From positions 417,501 through 481,500 of the forward strand of contig CAJNDS010000058.1 in the NCBI GenBank assembly GCA_905221605.1: a stretch of DNA of 64,000 nucleotides. Reading direction: 5' to 3'. The DNA comes from Symbiodinium natans (Eukaryota; Sar; Dinophyceae; Suessiales; Symbiodiniaceae). A model generated the notes under the pieces. That model made no database searches. It saw only the letters and a program-made list of their open reading frames with translations, and was not told the DNA's origin. Made by a program: the position numbers and the translations under genes. Positions 36,218 to 47,199 of this stretch are shown here, one piece after another (position 1 is the first letter of the stretch; the number at the start of each line of letters is the position of its first letter).

Positions 36218-39200
36218 ACCGTATACCCTTTCGGGATTCATTTTTTGGGTTCTGAAGAACTGGGGTCCATGAGGAAACGGAGGGGGAAGGGAACTTGCTA
36301 AGTGCTCCCTAAACAGTACTTTTGGTTTTGGGTTGAGGTTTCGGTCTTGGGATGTTCCCTCTTATACGAACAGCCCTTAATAGGGATTATAGTAACAACC
36401 TATTATACTCCCTTTTAAGGACTGCTAGTATAATGGGGGACATGCCAACTTTGGGGTTTAGGGTTTAGGGTTTGGGGTTTGGGGTTTAGGGTTTAGGGTT
36501 TAGGGTTTATGGGTTTAGGGGTTTAGGGTTTAGGGTTTAGGGTTTAGGGTTTAGGGTTTAGGGGCAAGGAGACATGGAGGCCGAAGCCTGCGTGCAGTTC
36601 GCGCACCCGGCGAGTTACATTCTTTGTCTATCTATCTCTCGCTTTTTCTTCCTCGTTTTAGGGTTTGGAGGTTCAGATTCAGAGGTTAGGCTTTTGAGGT
36701 TCAGGGATGTAGGGATGTAGGCTTAGGGGCTTGGAGCATAGGGATGTAGGACTTCGGGTTGTAGGGTGGGGTGTGGGTGTTGAGGTTTAGGGATCATATG
36801 ACAACTTCAGTATGAGCCTGGATGCTCCAAGTCTCGCGTTCATGACGTCAGACATGTGCACGGCACAGTCGGCGAAAGGAACGAGTCCTCTTCATTGAGG
36901 CGATTCCGACAGTCTCAGCCGGCGTTTAGTCTGGAGAGACCAAAACCTCTTCAGGAGTGTACCTTAAATCGTAATACATGTATTTAAAGTATGTTCCTTA
37001 AACGAGACCAGAAATCTTTGTGGCTTGCAGAAAACGGCAAGAACAACACAAACAAAGCAGAAGGCAAACCTTAGAATTTAAATGGGGTCAGAAAGTGATC
37101 TCAAAAGCATCTTGACCCTAACACCCTAAGCACTAAATACAGCAACCGAGGTAAACAAACAGGGTGGAATGTGGGGTGCGTGCTGCTGTGTCCTTCCTAA
37201 ACCCTAAACCCTAAACCCTAAACCCTAAACCCTAAACCCTAAACCCTAAACCCTAAACCCTAAACCCTAAACCCTAAACCCCATTCAGGCAACTCATATT
37301 CGTGGCCGTTGACACACAACATACTCTAGCCCGTACTCTTGAAAACCCAAACCAGGAACCCCTAAATTCGTGAAACCCCAACCCTAAGCCGTAAAATAAG
37401 CCCGATAACCCCAAACCCTAAACCCTAAATCCTAAACCCAAACCCAAAAAGCCCTAAACCCTAAACCCAAACCCTAAACCTTGAATGCAAGAAGCTCAAG
37501 CTATGCAATCCATTTTCTATCCCAAGCGCGACCCGAGGGCTCCCGCGCCACCCAAATCCCTAACCATCACCCAAAACTCAACCCTACGCAACCCTAAAGC
37601 CCCTTCTAACTCTAAACCCTAAAGCCCCTCTTAACCCTCAACCCTAAACCCTGAACCCCAAACCCCAAACCCTAAACCCTAAACCCCAAACCCTAAACCC
37701 CAAACCCTAAACCCTGTCCTAAAGGTTTGAAGCCCTTGGACACCAGGAGATCGGCCACAGAGTCCGGGCTTTCGGAGCAGCAGTAGGGGTGCAAGCATAC
37801 CTCGGAAGTTTCAAGATGAGCATGTCGGAGTTTAGGGTTTAGGGTTTAGGGTTTAGGGCTAGCCCTAAACCCTAAACCCCTCCCAAGACCCTGCCGCCGG
37901 AATGCCGATCTCTGGCTGAAGCGCGAAAAGGCCGAGTCGACGGCGGCGGCCTCGTGAAACGTGCTAAGTTTAGGGTCTGTAGGGTTTAGGGTTTGGGGTT
38001 TAGGAGGGTCTAGAGTTCAGGGTTCAGGGTTTAGGTTTTAGGGGTCTAGGTGCAGGCGTTAAACAGGTTTAGGGCACAACGGTCTGAAGCCAAAAACATA
38101 GTAAAGGTTTAGGGCCTAGGGTCTAGCGTGCAGGCGTTCAAGGCTTTGCAATGCTTAAAGCCCCTGCACCCCTAAAGCCACTGGAGTGTATGTATCCTGG
38201 TTACTGTTTAAGGTTAGGGAAGGCAGGGGAAGTTCGGGGGCCTAGGATTTAGCCCCCCCCCCCCCCAGACGTCACTTCGCACGCGTGGTATGACGGCAAC
38301 AGCAAGACCGATCGAGAGCAGGGCCCCTCTTGAGGGGCCAACTTAAAACCCCAAAGCCAACAATCCGAACCCTAAACAAATTCTCAAAGCCCTCAAAGTC
38401 CGCCAAGCCCAAATTGTCCAGTCAAGCTCATGAGCCCCGAATGTGCCTTGGGAGGGTACCCGCAGACCAGGACGAGCGTGCGCCTCGCTCTGGCTCTCTC
38501 CCTAAATTCGGCCACGCAAGTCACTCCGCGTCTGCTCAATCAATCTCTCGCCTCTCGCTCACTCTGAGACCGTCTCTCCCTCTCCCTCTCTCCCTCAATC
38601 TCTCAATCTCTCACTCTCTCAGTGTCGTTCAGTCTCTCTCAATCTCTCAATCCTTCAATCTCTCAGTCTTGCACTCTCTCTCTCTCTCTCTCTCTCTCCC
38701 TCTGTCTCCCTACCACCCCTCAGCCCTGATCCCTAAACCCGAAACTTAAAACCAATACGCTAAACCCAGAAATTCAGAGGAAGGTCTAGGCTTCAGGGAT
38801 TGTAGGTGTATGGGGTCTATGCAGGCCCTGTAAGCCCCACAGGCCCTACGAAGCCCATACTTCTGCCCTATAAACCCAAACAACCCAAACCCCCCCTCAA
38901 CCCTGAACCCTAAACCCTAAAGAACCCTAAACCCTAAAATACCCAAAACCCTAGAGAACCTAAACCCCAACCTTAAAGAGCCTAAGCAAACCCTAAACCC
39001 TAAACCCTAAACCCTAAACCCTAAACCCCTAAACCCCTAAACCCCTAAACCCTAAAGAGCCTAAGCACTGTAAACTCTAACTCCTAAGTTAAGAGGCATC
39101 TTTGGCTTTCGTCTCGCCAATGCGCCTCAGCTGCCTCTGTCCGCTGGCTGCCCGCAGGGCCTCATGGAGAGCTGGGAAAGTGGAGCTCTTTAGGGTTTTG

Positions 39201-39776
39201 GAGAGGGTTTAGGGTTTAGGGGGTTTAGGGGCTTAGGGTTTATGGGTTTTGCCGAGCTGCAGCACGGATCAGAAACCGAGCGATGAGCTCGTTGGGACTG
39301 TCTTTGTCCGCGTCGTCTTCCTGCCTCGTGCTTCAGGGTTTAGGGTTTAGGGTTTGTGCCAGGGCCCATGATACCGGCCCGAACTCCCTAAGCCTCACTA
39401 ATAAAAGGGCCTTAACAATTAGAACAGCGTTTTGGGGGTCATTATGTTATATCTATAACCGGGCCATGAGGGAATACTATTAGTAATTATTCCGACCCCT
39501 AGTTTGTACCTGATTCAGGATTCAGGGTTTAGGCGTGCTACAGCTACTGGCAAGATTTGTCAATGAGGATCAGGCAGTCAGGTGCCCTTGATGAATGTGG
39601 CAAGGACTGTGACGAAGCCCTTGCACACAAGGTAGTTCAATGCTCCCGGCTCGAGAAACCCATGGCCTGAAAAACTGGAAAAGCTGAAGGTCGAATGATG
39701 AAAACCTTGCACGTCAAACCCTGAGAAAGGTTTCGGGCTGAGGTCACCATGGCTCTGAACAGAGCTATGCAGTGAG
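36218..39776. repeat. ITS mosaic, C/T-rich stretch at 38560-38715
   Basis: ITS arrays occur at 36460-36563 (TTTAGGG), 37198-37280 (CCCTAAA) and 38990-39058 (CCCTAAA with CCCCTAAA variants). A C14 run is at 38255-38268, and 38560-38715 is a (TCTC)n-like tract. The unique insert 36780-37190 shows no gene. 39540-39720 has a minus-strand frame of about 40 codons with a coding-like stretch (LEPGALNYLVCKGFVTVLA) that ends in a stop; I consider it an unproven fragment. Confidence 0.75.
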
Positions 39777-39796
39777 CCCCCCCCCCCCCCCCCCCC
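39777..39796. repeat. C20 homopolymer
   Basis: Uninterrupted run of 20 C, the longest in the window. Confidence 0.9.
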
Positions 39797-41967
39797 TTGC
39801 TACACTCTCTACGCTATACTTAGGCTTCGGATTTAGGGTTTTAAGGTTCAGGGACCCTTTAACATGCTTACTACAAGAATGAGTGGTTATTACCTCCGAG
39901 GAAGTACCTACAACCCAACCTGCTCTTATAACTATGTCTACAATGTTTGGGGGTTTAGGGTTTAGGGTTTAGGGTTTAGGCCCGCCCAGCAAGCATGCGA
40001 TGCCTGGCAAGGAGGTCCAACTCGCGTCTGCTCGCCATGGCGCCAATTGACATGCACAGCTTCAAAAAGACAACCGGGAGTAGCAACTTCAATGGTTTAG
40101 GGTTTAGGGTTTAGGGTTTAGGGTTATGGTTTCGGCTTAAGGTTTCTTCTCGGCGTGGGTAGGGTTCCATACCCGGTTCACTTAAAGTCCCCAACGTAGT
40201 ACCCTTCAGGATGTAGGAGGCCTGTGATGACTGCGTAACCCCTCCCCCAAGCCTCTGATGGGACGGGAGGTCCCCGTAGCCTTTAGGGGTTCCATTTGGG
40301 TGCTTGTCAAAATCATGGTCCCTTCTTGGATCCCTATTATCATGCAGCACCTTATATGTAGGGTTACCCCAAAAGGGATCCTAATCTTAACAGCCATTCA
40401 TGTAGGGCTTGGAGTTGAGGGCTTTGGAAGGTAACTCATGGCATGGTCTGGCCCATGACAGCTCCAAGGCTTGGGTACACTCTGAGCCCTGAACCCTCTA
40501 GCTATCCACCCTAAACCCTGTCCTAAACCCTCAACCCTTCACCCAAAACCCGAAACCCTAGGTTGCCCAGTAACCTAGGATGAAAAAGGGTGCCCCCTTT
40601 TTTGCTTAAGGGGGTTAGAAGGGAACCTAAACCTACCCAAAAAGGGAATAAGGGTACTACTGGGCATCCTAGAACCCTGTAAGCCCTAAAGCCCTACACC
40701 ATCCCCGCCTTGCTTGAGCTGAGGAGTGGACTTTCAAGTTCCCGGTCAGAGGCATGCTGAGGGTGTGGGGTTTAGGGTTTAGGGTTTAGGGTTTAGGGCT
40801 TAGGGCTTAGGGTTTAGGGTTTAGGGTTTAGGGTTTAGGGTTTAGGGTTTAGGGTTTAGGGTTTAGGGTTTAGGGTCGGCTACGAGGTTCCCCAAAACTG
40901 AGGAGAGTGGGTAACCCTGGAAAAAACCCACTGCAGTGCTCCCCGAAACACCCCCTTCGTTCCGCACATGTCGTACTTACGCAAACGAAGCTTCACACTG
41001 CTCCTGTTCCCTTCTCATTGCTTGCCAACCCCAACCACAACTAGAATGTTCCCAGACGGCTTGACAAGCGCGAAATAATAAAGCTAACTAAGCTTCCCCA
41101 AGGTACCTATTCGAATTCTCAGTGGAGCTTATACAATCAAGGGGTTAAGACTCGTGCCCCTCAGGTTGTTACCTCTATGGGCTTGGTCCTTATTTTCCCT
41201 TCGGGATCTTAGAAAAGGATTCCCAATCGCAAGGATACCACCTTAGGGGCTGCGGCGAAGGTAAAGCCCCTTGATACGGGCAATCCTAAGCCCTGTGACC
41301 TAATAAAGCCCCCCTCCCTCAACGTAAGGGCAAGCCCTCTCCGAAACCCCTGAACCCCTAAACCCCTAAACTCCTGAACCCTAAACCCTAAACCCCTAAA
41401 CCCTAAACCCAAACCCTAAATCCGAAACCCTAAACCCTGAACCCTAAACCCCCGAACCCCACCCCCCTACCTCTCAACCTACGAGCAAAACTCGCCACGT
41501 CCTGCGAGCCAGGGCCCGACAAGCCGAAGGGAATCCTGGTCAAGTCATGAGTCGTGGGGCTTCTTTGGGTTTAGGGTTTAGGGTTTAGGGTTTAGGGTTT
41601 AGGGTTTAGGGTTTAGGGTTTAGGGTTTAGGGTTTAGGGTTTAGGGTTTAGGGTGTAGGGTTTAGGGTTTGGGGTTCTGAGGGCTTGTTCGGATTTCAGG
41701 GCTTTCGGGGCTTTGGAGCTCAGGGAAATGTTCTTGTTTAAGGCCTTTGAGGCTCCTTCGGAGCTTTGGCGCTCTTGGAGCTTTCGGAGGCCTTTTAGGG
41801 GGCGTTTAGGGTTTAGGGTTTAGGGTTTAGGGTTTAGGGTTTAGGTTTAGGGTTTAGGGTTTAGGGTTTAGGGTTTAGGGTTTAGGGTTTAGGGTTTAGG
41901 GTTTAGGGTTTAGGGTTTAGGGTTTAGGGTTTAGGGTTTAGGGTTCAGGGCCTTTGGAGGCTCTGTT
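39797..41967. repeat. ITS mosaic with long TTTAGGG arrays
   Basis: Uniform TTTAGGG arrays at 40770-40875, 41568-41655 and 41804-41945 are among the longest in the window. 40565-40675 contains paired motifs (CCCAGTA/TACTGGGC and CTAGGAT/ATCCTAG), but in an order that cannot nest as a simple hairpin. It resembles the AAGGGAACC...ACCCTAC piece seen near 4915 and 9740, so a dispersed short repeat is likely. No gene seen. Confidence 0.85.
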
Positions 41968-42063
41968 ACCAGGATGGGCTAGTATTCCCCTATCACCCCT
42001 TCAAAAGGCCACTTTGTAGGTTTAAGTTTTGAGGATTATAAGGCCTAATAGCCCCATCCTGGT
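41968..42063. mobile_element. 96-bp MITE-like element
   Basis: Left end ACCAGGATGGGCTA (41968-41981) and right end TAGCCCCATCCTGGT (42049-42063) are complementary except for one extra base. The interior is non-coding, with a further TATTCCCC and AAGGCC pairing. It lies within an ITS region. No clear target-site duplication. Confidence 0.6.
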
Positions 42064-42793
42064 GAGCTGTTTAAAGGTTTCGGGGCGATATGAGAGGTTC
42101 CGGCAGCTGCTGGTTTGGGGGTGATCCCAAGCCCACCCTGACTCCATGAAGCCCCAAGTCAGTCTCAACAAACCTAGACCCTTACACCCTAAACCTTAAG
42201 GTTCAGGGTTTAGGGATTAGGGTCTAGGGTTAGGGTTTATGGTTTAGGGTTTAGGGTTTAGGGTATTTAGGGCTTTGATTTTCATAAAAATGAGTATGGA
42301 GGTGCACCTTCGCCCCATGGCCCGGAGCTCAATCTTCTCAGAGAGCCTGGCCGGTTCTTTTGGCTTCGGGGGTTTAGGGGCTTTCGGGTTTCCAGACTCT
42401 ACACCCTAAACCCTAAACCTAAACCCTAAACCTAAACCCTAAACCCTAAACCCTAAACTTTCCCTAAACTCTAAACCCTACACTTTCCCTAAACCCTAAA
42501 CCCTAGACCCTAAAACCCTAACCCCTTTGTTGGAGGGGTCTATGAAGGAACCTGACCCACCAAGCAAAGAGGGGAGTGAGGGCCCCCACTGGGTCCCAAT
42601 GTATGGGGGTTGCCATGGATTCAAGGGCGTTTAAGGGTTTAGGGTTTAGGGTTTAGGGTGTTTGGAAGCTTTTGGGTTGTGTTTTGGGTTTGGGGATGCA
42701 GGGTGCGATACCCTAAATCCTAAATCCTAAGCCCTAATCCCTAAATCCGACACCATTAACCCTAAACCCTAAACCCCTAAACCCTAAACCCCT
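42064..42793. repeat. ITS mosaic, no gene seen
   Basis: TTTAGGG runs near 42205-42265 and CCCTAAA runs near 42401-42515 and 42758-42790, with short unique pieces. Confidence 0.8.
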
Positions 42794-43339
42794 AAGTGGC
42801 ATGGACCTTTAGGGTCTATTTGGCACTTCCTTTTTGTTTGCTATTTAAACGGTTCAATTCACACATACAATTTGTGGGGTTTAGGTTTAAGGCAAAATTT
42901 ATGGCTTAGGGCTAGTTCGGTTCACGGCTCAGGGCTCCCATGTTTGGCATCACATCTCTTATTTTCCTAGGGCTTCGCCACCTACCTCTCATTCCGTTTT
43001 CCATTCAACCCTCGTCTAAGGGTCTGGTGTTTGCGATAAATATACTACTTTAAAAAAATCAATAATAACATAAATAACGCTAACTACAGGAGCTGCTGGA
43101 AATGACAAACCCTGAGCGCCTTCAAGTGTGTTGCTTCAATTAAGACGATAATATACTCTTTTGTTGATAAATATTCCCATGACCATATTGTTGTTTCAGC
43201 CGCTTTTAGCCTTTTCCTATTAGTATTGTTTTTGTTTACCTGATATAACACCAAGGAAGGGGAAAGGGAAAACACCACTTCATCTCGATGTGTTTATCTC
43301 TCCTTTCCTTCCCTCTCAAGATTTTTCTTTTGTTAATCT

Positions 43340-43497
<158 letters not shown>

Positions 43498-43577
43498 GCC
43501 ATCTCTTGCTCTCTCATCCCTCCCCTCCCCTCTTTCCTTCCTCCCCTCCTTTCCAAAACTTTCTGCGGAGAATAAGG

Positions 43578-43582
43578 ACAAC
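43578..43582. other. Target-site duplication ACAAC, left
   Basis: ACAAC immediately precedes the left LTR. The identical pentamer follows the right LTR at 49264-49268. A 5-bp duplication is usual for Ty1/Copia integration. Confidence 0.9.
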
Positions 43583-43740
43583 TGTTGCGGACTTTTAGTC
43601 GCGATCTGAGCCCTGCAGGTTTGCATGGATGCACATTACAAATCAAGATTTAATTAAGTCAACTCCAAACTCTCATTCTGGAAAAGAGGCAACGAAGAAC
43701 ATGTGCAGCTAAGGTACCTGAGACGGGAGGGTTTTCAACA
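43583..43740 (-). repeat. Copia 3' LTR
   Basis: 158 bp with a 5-bp terminal inverted repeat TGTTG/CAACA. Identical by eye to the LTR at 49106-49263. It contains an AT-rich AATTAAATC box (minus strand) that could be part of the promoter, and no coding on its own. Confidence 0.95.
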
Positions 43741-43755
43741 TGCCTCCCGAGCCCA
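43741..43755 (-). other. Polypurine tract
   Basis: On the minus strand the sequence immediately before the 3' LTR is GGGCTCGGGAGGCA, a short purine-rich stretch at the expected position for plus-strand DNA priming. It is imperfect (three pyrimidines). Confidence 0.55.
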
Positions 43756-43961
43756 AGTGGTCTACACGCGGGCGAGCTTCAGCACACCCGGCTCAGTAGA
43801 AGCACTTTACAAATCATTACAAGTCAAATTTGTTACATTGTTGCCCGGCGAGAGTTGACATCACAGATGTTGGGCTCACACTTACTGCGGCCCAAGGGCT
43901 CTTCAAACGGCTTACTTGCTTTGTGAATTTCGAAAACACATGCGGGGCACTAGCAGTGGCT

Positions 43962-46655
43962 TCAAGTCACAGCCAACGCAAGTGAGTGATTGCCTGTCGA
44001 GAACCGACAGTTCATGGCCGACAACAACGCAGAAGCGCGAGCTTCATGCAAATGCTTTGTGAACATGTCAGCCCTGTTCACATCTGTACATATTTTAAAC
44101 ACTTTTACATCTTTGTTGGCTACTCTGTCCTGCAACCAAAGATACTGGGTCTCCAGATGCTTCGCCCGGCCCAGTCCCTTCTTTTCTGCCAACGCCTTCC
44201 CGGCAGAGCTGTCTGTGCACAATCGGATACCGACTTCAACGCCGATATCTGCGAAGAGACTTCTCAAACCCATGGCTTGACTGCATCCCTTCAGCATGCC
44301 GTAAAACTCGGATTCTCCAGTTGACAAGGCGATCACCGCTTGGTTCGAAGAGTAGCTCCTCAAAGGGCTACTTCCGAAAAACACGGCACCACCACTAGTG
44401 GATTTCCGAGTCTTGCCACACCCTGCGAAATCAGCATCAACCTCTGCAACCAGGTCTCTTGGCATGTCTTGCCATTCGAACCACAAGAGCATACGGCGAT
44501 GCGAGATCAAGTAACGACCAAGCCTGCGCAATCTTCTCATTGATGCTTCTGTCGGGGATGACATTTCGCGAGCGAGTTCCTTCACACAGTACTGGCAGTC
44601 AGGCCTTTCAGAACACATATAGGCTGCTCTCATGACACAAGACCTGAACAGAGTGGTATCTGCAGGTGAGAGCCGCTTCTGCGTCAGCTCTGCTTCCTCT
44701 TCGGGTTGCAGCTTCACGCCTGGCGTGCTCAAGCCTTTGGCATTCTTCAGGCCCAAGCTGCTGATCAAGATCTCTGCGTGACGAGGATCCGCTTCTAGGG
44801 AGTAGCCAGAATTCTCACGAGACAGCAAGCGGCCAAGGATTCGAACACTTTGTCCTGGACTTGAAAGTGTCGCGCAAAACTTGCACTTCCACATTTCTCG
44901 AAAACGCTCATGCAGCCACTTGATGTCTAGAGCTCTCGCCACAGACACGAAGTCATCACCGTGAACTTCAAGTCGAATGTCTTTGTGCGGATGATAAAAC
45001 AAGCAACTGGATGCGCGCCCCTGTAAAAACCCAAGTGAGAGAAGCACCTTGGTATACTGTTGCTCCCAGTTGTGGGCCGCATCTCTTGTGCCATACATAC
45101 TCTTCTTCAAAACAGCGACATGTTCAGGCATTTCCATTTCGGGCGGCAGCTCTACGACAACATACCTGGTGGCGTCTGCGCACCAATGTGCACGGCTAAT
45201 ATCAACGAAATCCATGACATACTCCGGGTTAGTAGAGGCTACAGCAATGAGTGCTCGCAAGCTTTCTGTTGGCGGCGTCGACGCATAGAAACCAACCTCA
45301 GATGGCTTGTGTCCCTTAACTTCTTTCGCCACAATCCTGGCGCGGTAACTGGGCGATTTGGAATCACCTTTGTTGACCAGCACCCACCTTGTAGGTATGA
45401 CTTTGGTCCCACTTGGCAGTTCTGACCTCAGAACAGGCGTCCACAAGCCCATCTCGTCAGCTATGCGCAGCTCCTCCTTTTTCGCAATCTCTACCAAGCG
45501 AGAGTTGAGTCCTAAGCCACTGACGTCATCGAAGTACTCGTCCCAGCAATCTTTGCTATGACTCTGTTCACACAAACTGGGTTCATCGCAAATGGGCTCC
45601 TGAACCGCAGCATCCATTGAGAATACTTCGCTCCGATGACTCAGGATGGCCTCTTGCAGCATGCTCTCGAAAGAATCCGTCATCGCTGTCTGAGCTTCCG
45701 GACCCAAGCTCTCAGGTTCTGCAGTCCGTCTCTCATCCATGGCTTCAGGCGGCTGCTCGGCAGGCCGTTTGGATGATGGGGACCTTGCCTCCTGAGCAGA
45801 GTCCACTGCTGCACTTGACTCAGCTGCCACTGCCACATCACCAGGTTGTTGCTCCAATCTGGCTCGCTTCACGGCTTTCTGTTCCTCGTCATACTTCTCC
45901 ACCTGTCGGGCCAGCCATTTGTCACGTCTTCCGTCTGCAGAAGTGACTTTGGAAACCAGTTCTTCATCTCCGCTGGCTTTCCATGCTGCTTCAAACCTGG
46001 CCCTACACTCCTCACTATGCTTGCCATAGAGGCCACGCCTTAACTTATCACACCCATCGCAAAGTGGAGTGAAACCGAACTTTAAGGCGTCAGACATACG
46101 GATGGCTGCCCTCCTGGGAGCACGGTGGGCATTAACCACGAACGGCACTGGCAGACCTTGTGGAGGCATTTCAGGAACAACAACTTGCGGGGCTTCACCG
46201 CCTTCGGCGTTCAACCCCCACGGTGTAGCCCTCATGGACAAAAGCTTCTCTTTGTGGGGCCACAACTGAGTCTCGTGTGAAGCTCTTACGCTCCACACTT
46301 TGACTACTTTCATGGTCTCAAAACACAAAACAAATCGTTCGGTGGTCAGGTCGGAAGTGCCAAGGTAGCATCCCTCTGACCATCTTGGCGCGAGTTTGCC
46401 AGCTACAGCTTTCAGTTTAAACACTATTGCAGCACCAAATTCAAAAACTGGCTCTCGCCAGGGTCTGCCTCTCAAGTTCTGATAGGCAGTCCTTCCAGAT
46501 GCCGTTCTGTGAAAATGATGCAACAACCACGACGCATGCCGAACTAACCAAGGAAAAATGGCATGGTTCGCCGGGAACTCGCACTGCAAACGTTCGTGCA
46601 ACATACTCAGCAATGTGCGGGCTTGTTCCTGCACGCTTCTACAGGCACGCTCCAC
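43962..46655 (-). CDS. pol: Copia polyprotein 3' part: integrase C-terminus, RT, RNase H
   Basis: Frame of 897 codons. Residues 1-140 continue the integrase core, with the catalytic Glu in the VER motif at the frame entry. Residues 199-217 form a C-x2-C-x10-H-x3-C knuckle. Residues about 400-600 are the Copia-type reverse transcriptase with Asp485 (DISRAH), YGTRDA (521-526) and the HGDD aspartates 567-568. Residues about 735-870 are RNase H with Asp740, the GESEFY Glu near 781, Asp815 (TDSSA) and the late HLETQYLWLQD and ADMFTK motifs. The last residues precede a TGA/TAA-type stop 220 bp before the 3' LTR. All catalytic RT and RNase H residues are present. There is no true start codon: the frame must be reached from the integrase frame, from which it is separated by a single-base shift near 46683-46685. 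Some of 140-400 is hydrophilic linker. Confidence 0.93.
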   Translation of the reverse strand: MERACRSVQEQARTLLSMLHERLQCEFPANHAIFPWLVRHASWLLHHFHRTASGRTAYQNLRGRPWREPVFEFGAAIVFKLKAVAGKLAPRWSEGCYLGTSDLTTERFVLCFETMKVVKVWSVRASHETQLWPHKEKLLSMRATPWGLNAEGGEAPQVVVPEMPPQGLPVPFVVNAHRAPRRAAIRMSDALKFGFTPLCDGCDKLRRGLYGKHSEECRARFEAAWKASGDEELVSKVTSADGRRDKWLARQVEKYDEEQKAVKRARLEQQPGDVAVAAESSAAVDSAQEARSPSSKRPAEQPPEAMDERRTAEPESLGPEAQTAMTDSFESMLQEAILSHRSEVFSMDAAVQEPICDEPSLCEQSHSKDCWDEYFDDVSGLGLNSRLVEIAKKEELRIADEMGLWTPVLRSELPSGTKVIPTRWVLVNKGDSKSPSYRARIVAKEVKGHKPSEVGFYASTPPTESLRALIAVASTNPEYVMDFVDISRAHWCADATRYVVVELPPEMEMPEHVAVLKKSMYGTRDAAHNWEQQYTKVLLSLGFLQGRASSCLFYHPHKDIRLEVHGDDFVSVARALDIKWLHERFREMWKCKFCATLSSPGQSVRILGRLLSRENSGYSLEADPRHAEILISSLGLKNAKGLSTPGVKLQPEEEAELTQKRLSPADTTLFRSCVMRAAYMCSERPDCQYCVKELAREMSSPTEASMRRLRRLGRYLISHRRMLLWFEWQDMPRDLVAEVDADFAGCGKTRKSTSGGAVFFGSSPLRSYSSNQAVIALSTGESEFYGMLKGCSQAMGLRSLFADIGVEVGIRLCTDSSAGKALAEKKGLGRAKHLETQYLWLQDRVANKDVKVFKICTDVNRADMFTKHLHEARASALLSAMNCRFSTGNHSLALAVT

Positions 46656-47199
46656 AAAACCGTTGGCCTCGCTCTCTTCAACGGGACTGTGCTCACAGGA
46701 AGCAAGGCAACTGCTGCACGAGCTAATGCCACCAAGGAAGGCTCGCCATCTGTCTTGAGTGTAAACTCGCGATAGCCTAGCACACGGAAAATGTCAGCAA
46801 GTGCTTGAACACTGTACTCATGCACACAGCCTTTTGAGGGAACTAAGCGCGCAAAGACAGCCAGGTCGGGCTTGGATTTGACAACCATCACAGGACTTTC
46901 GCTCGCGTTTCCCTCGCTGCTGCTCAAAAAGCAATAGTCAATGGCCACCAACGGCTTGGTGTACTCCGTATTTGAAGGCTCTTTGTGCGCCAAAGCTGGA
47001 GCTTTGCCCCGGATGCAATGGCGGCACCAAGGACGAAAAGGCAAATGAGTGAGACAATGCTCTCGGACTTCCGAGTCCGAGGGCAGAACTGGAGATTTGG
47101 GAGTTGTAGCAGCTTGCGCTTCAGCATGCTCCGAATCTCCGTGCTCGTCGTCTTGAGGACTTACAGTGTCGTGCCCCAAGACACCACCTGCCTCCGGAA
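46607..47199 (-). CDS. int: Copia integrase N-terminal half (HHCC and first two DDE aspartates)
   Basis: Frame of about 195 codons entered by -1 frameshift from gag-pro. The listed start-like codon at 47179 is TTG, so independent initiation is unlikely. Counting from 47179, the zinc-binding motif is His41, His45, Cys52, Cys55 (HLPFRPWCRHCIRGK). The first catalytic Asp is 81 (AIDY) and the second is 144 (LKTDGEPS). Translation in this frame loses similarity after STVP (residue 156) and ends at 46607. The expected continuation, with NGFVER and the catalytic Glu, is in the next frame (-1). A missing base in the CCC run at 46683-46685 would explain this. As it stands, the integrase is broken unless a second frameshift occurs or the base is a sequencing error. 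Confidence 0.88.
46683..46685 (-). other. Probable one-base deletion inside integrase
   Basis: The protein-like reading switches to the -1 frame at GTCCCGTTGAAG (minus strand). No X XXY YYZ heptamer is present here, and one extra C in the CCC run would restore a single frame. A real inactivating deletion or a homopolymer sequencing error are the two explanations. Confidence 0.65.

Noticed and set aside
38330-38749. 139-codon frame
   Set aside because: Second half is (TCTC)n translation and first half contains degenerate ITS; no coding character.
40565-40675. MITE with CCCAGTA and CTAGGAT inverted ends
   Set aside because: Both word pairs are complementary but in an order that cannot nest as one hairpin; kept only as a possible dispersed repeat.
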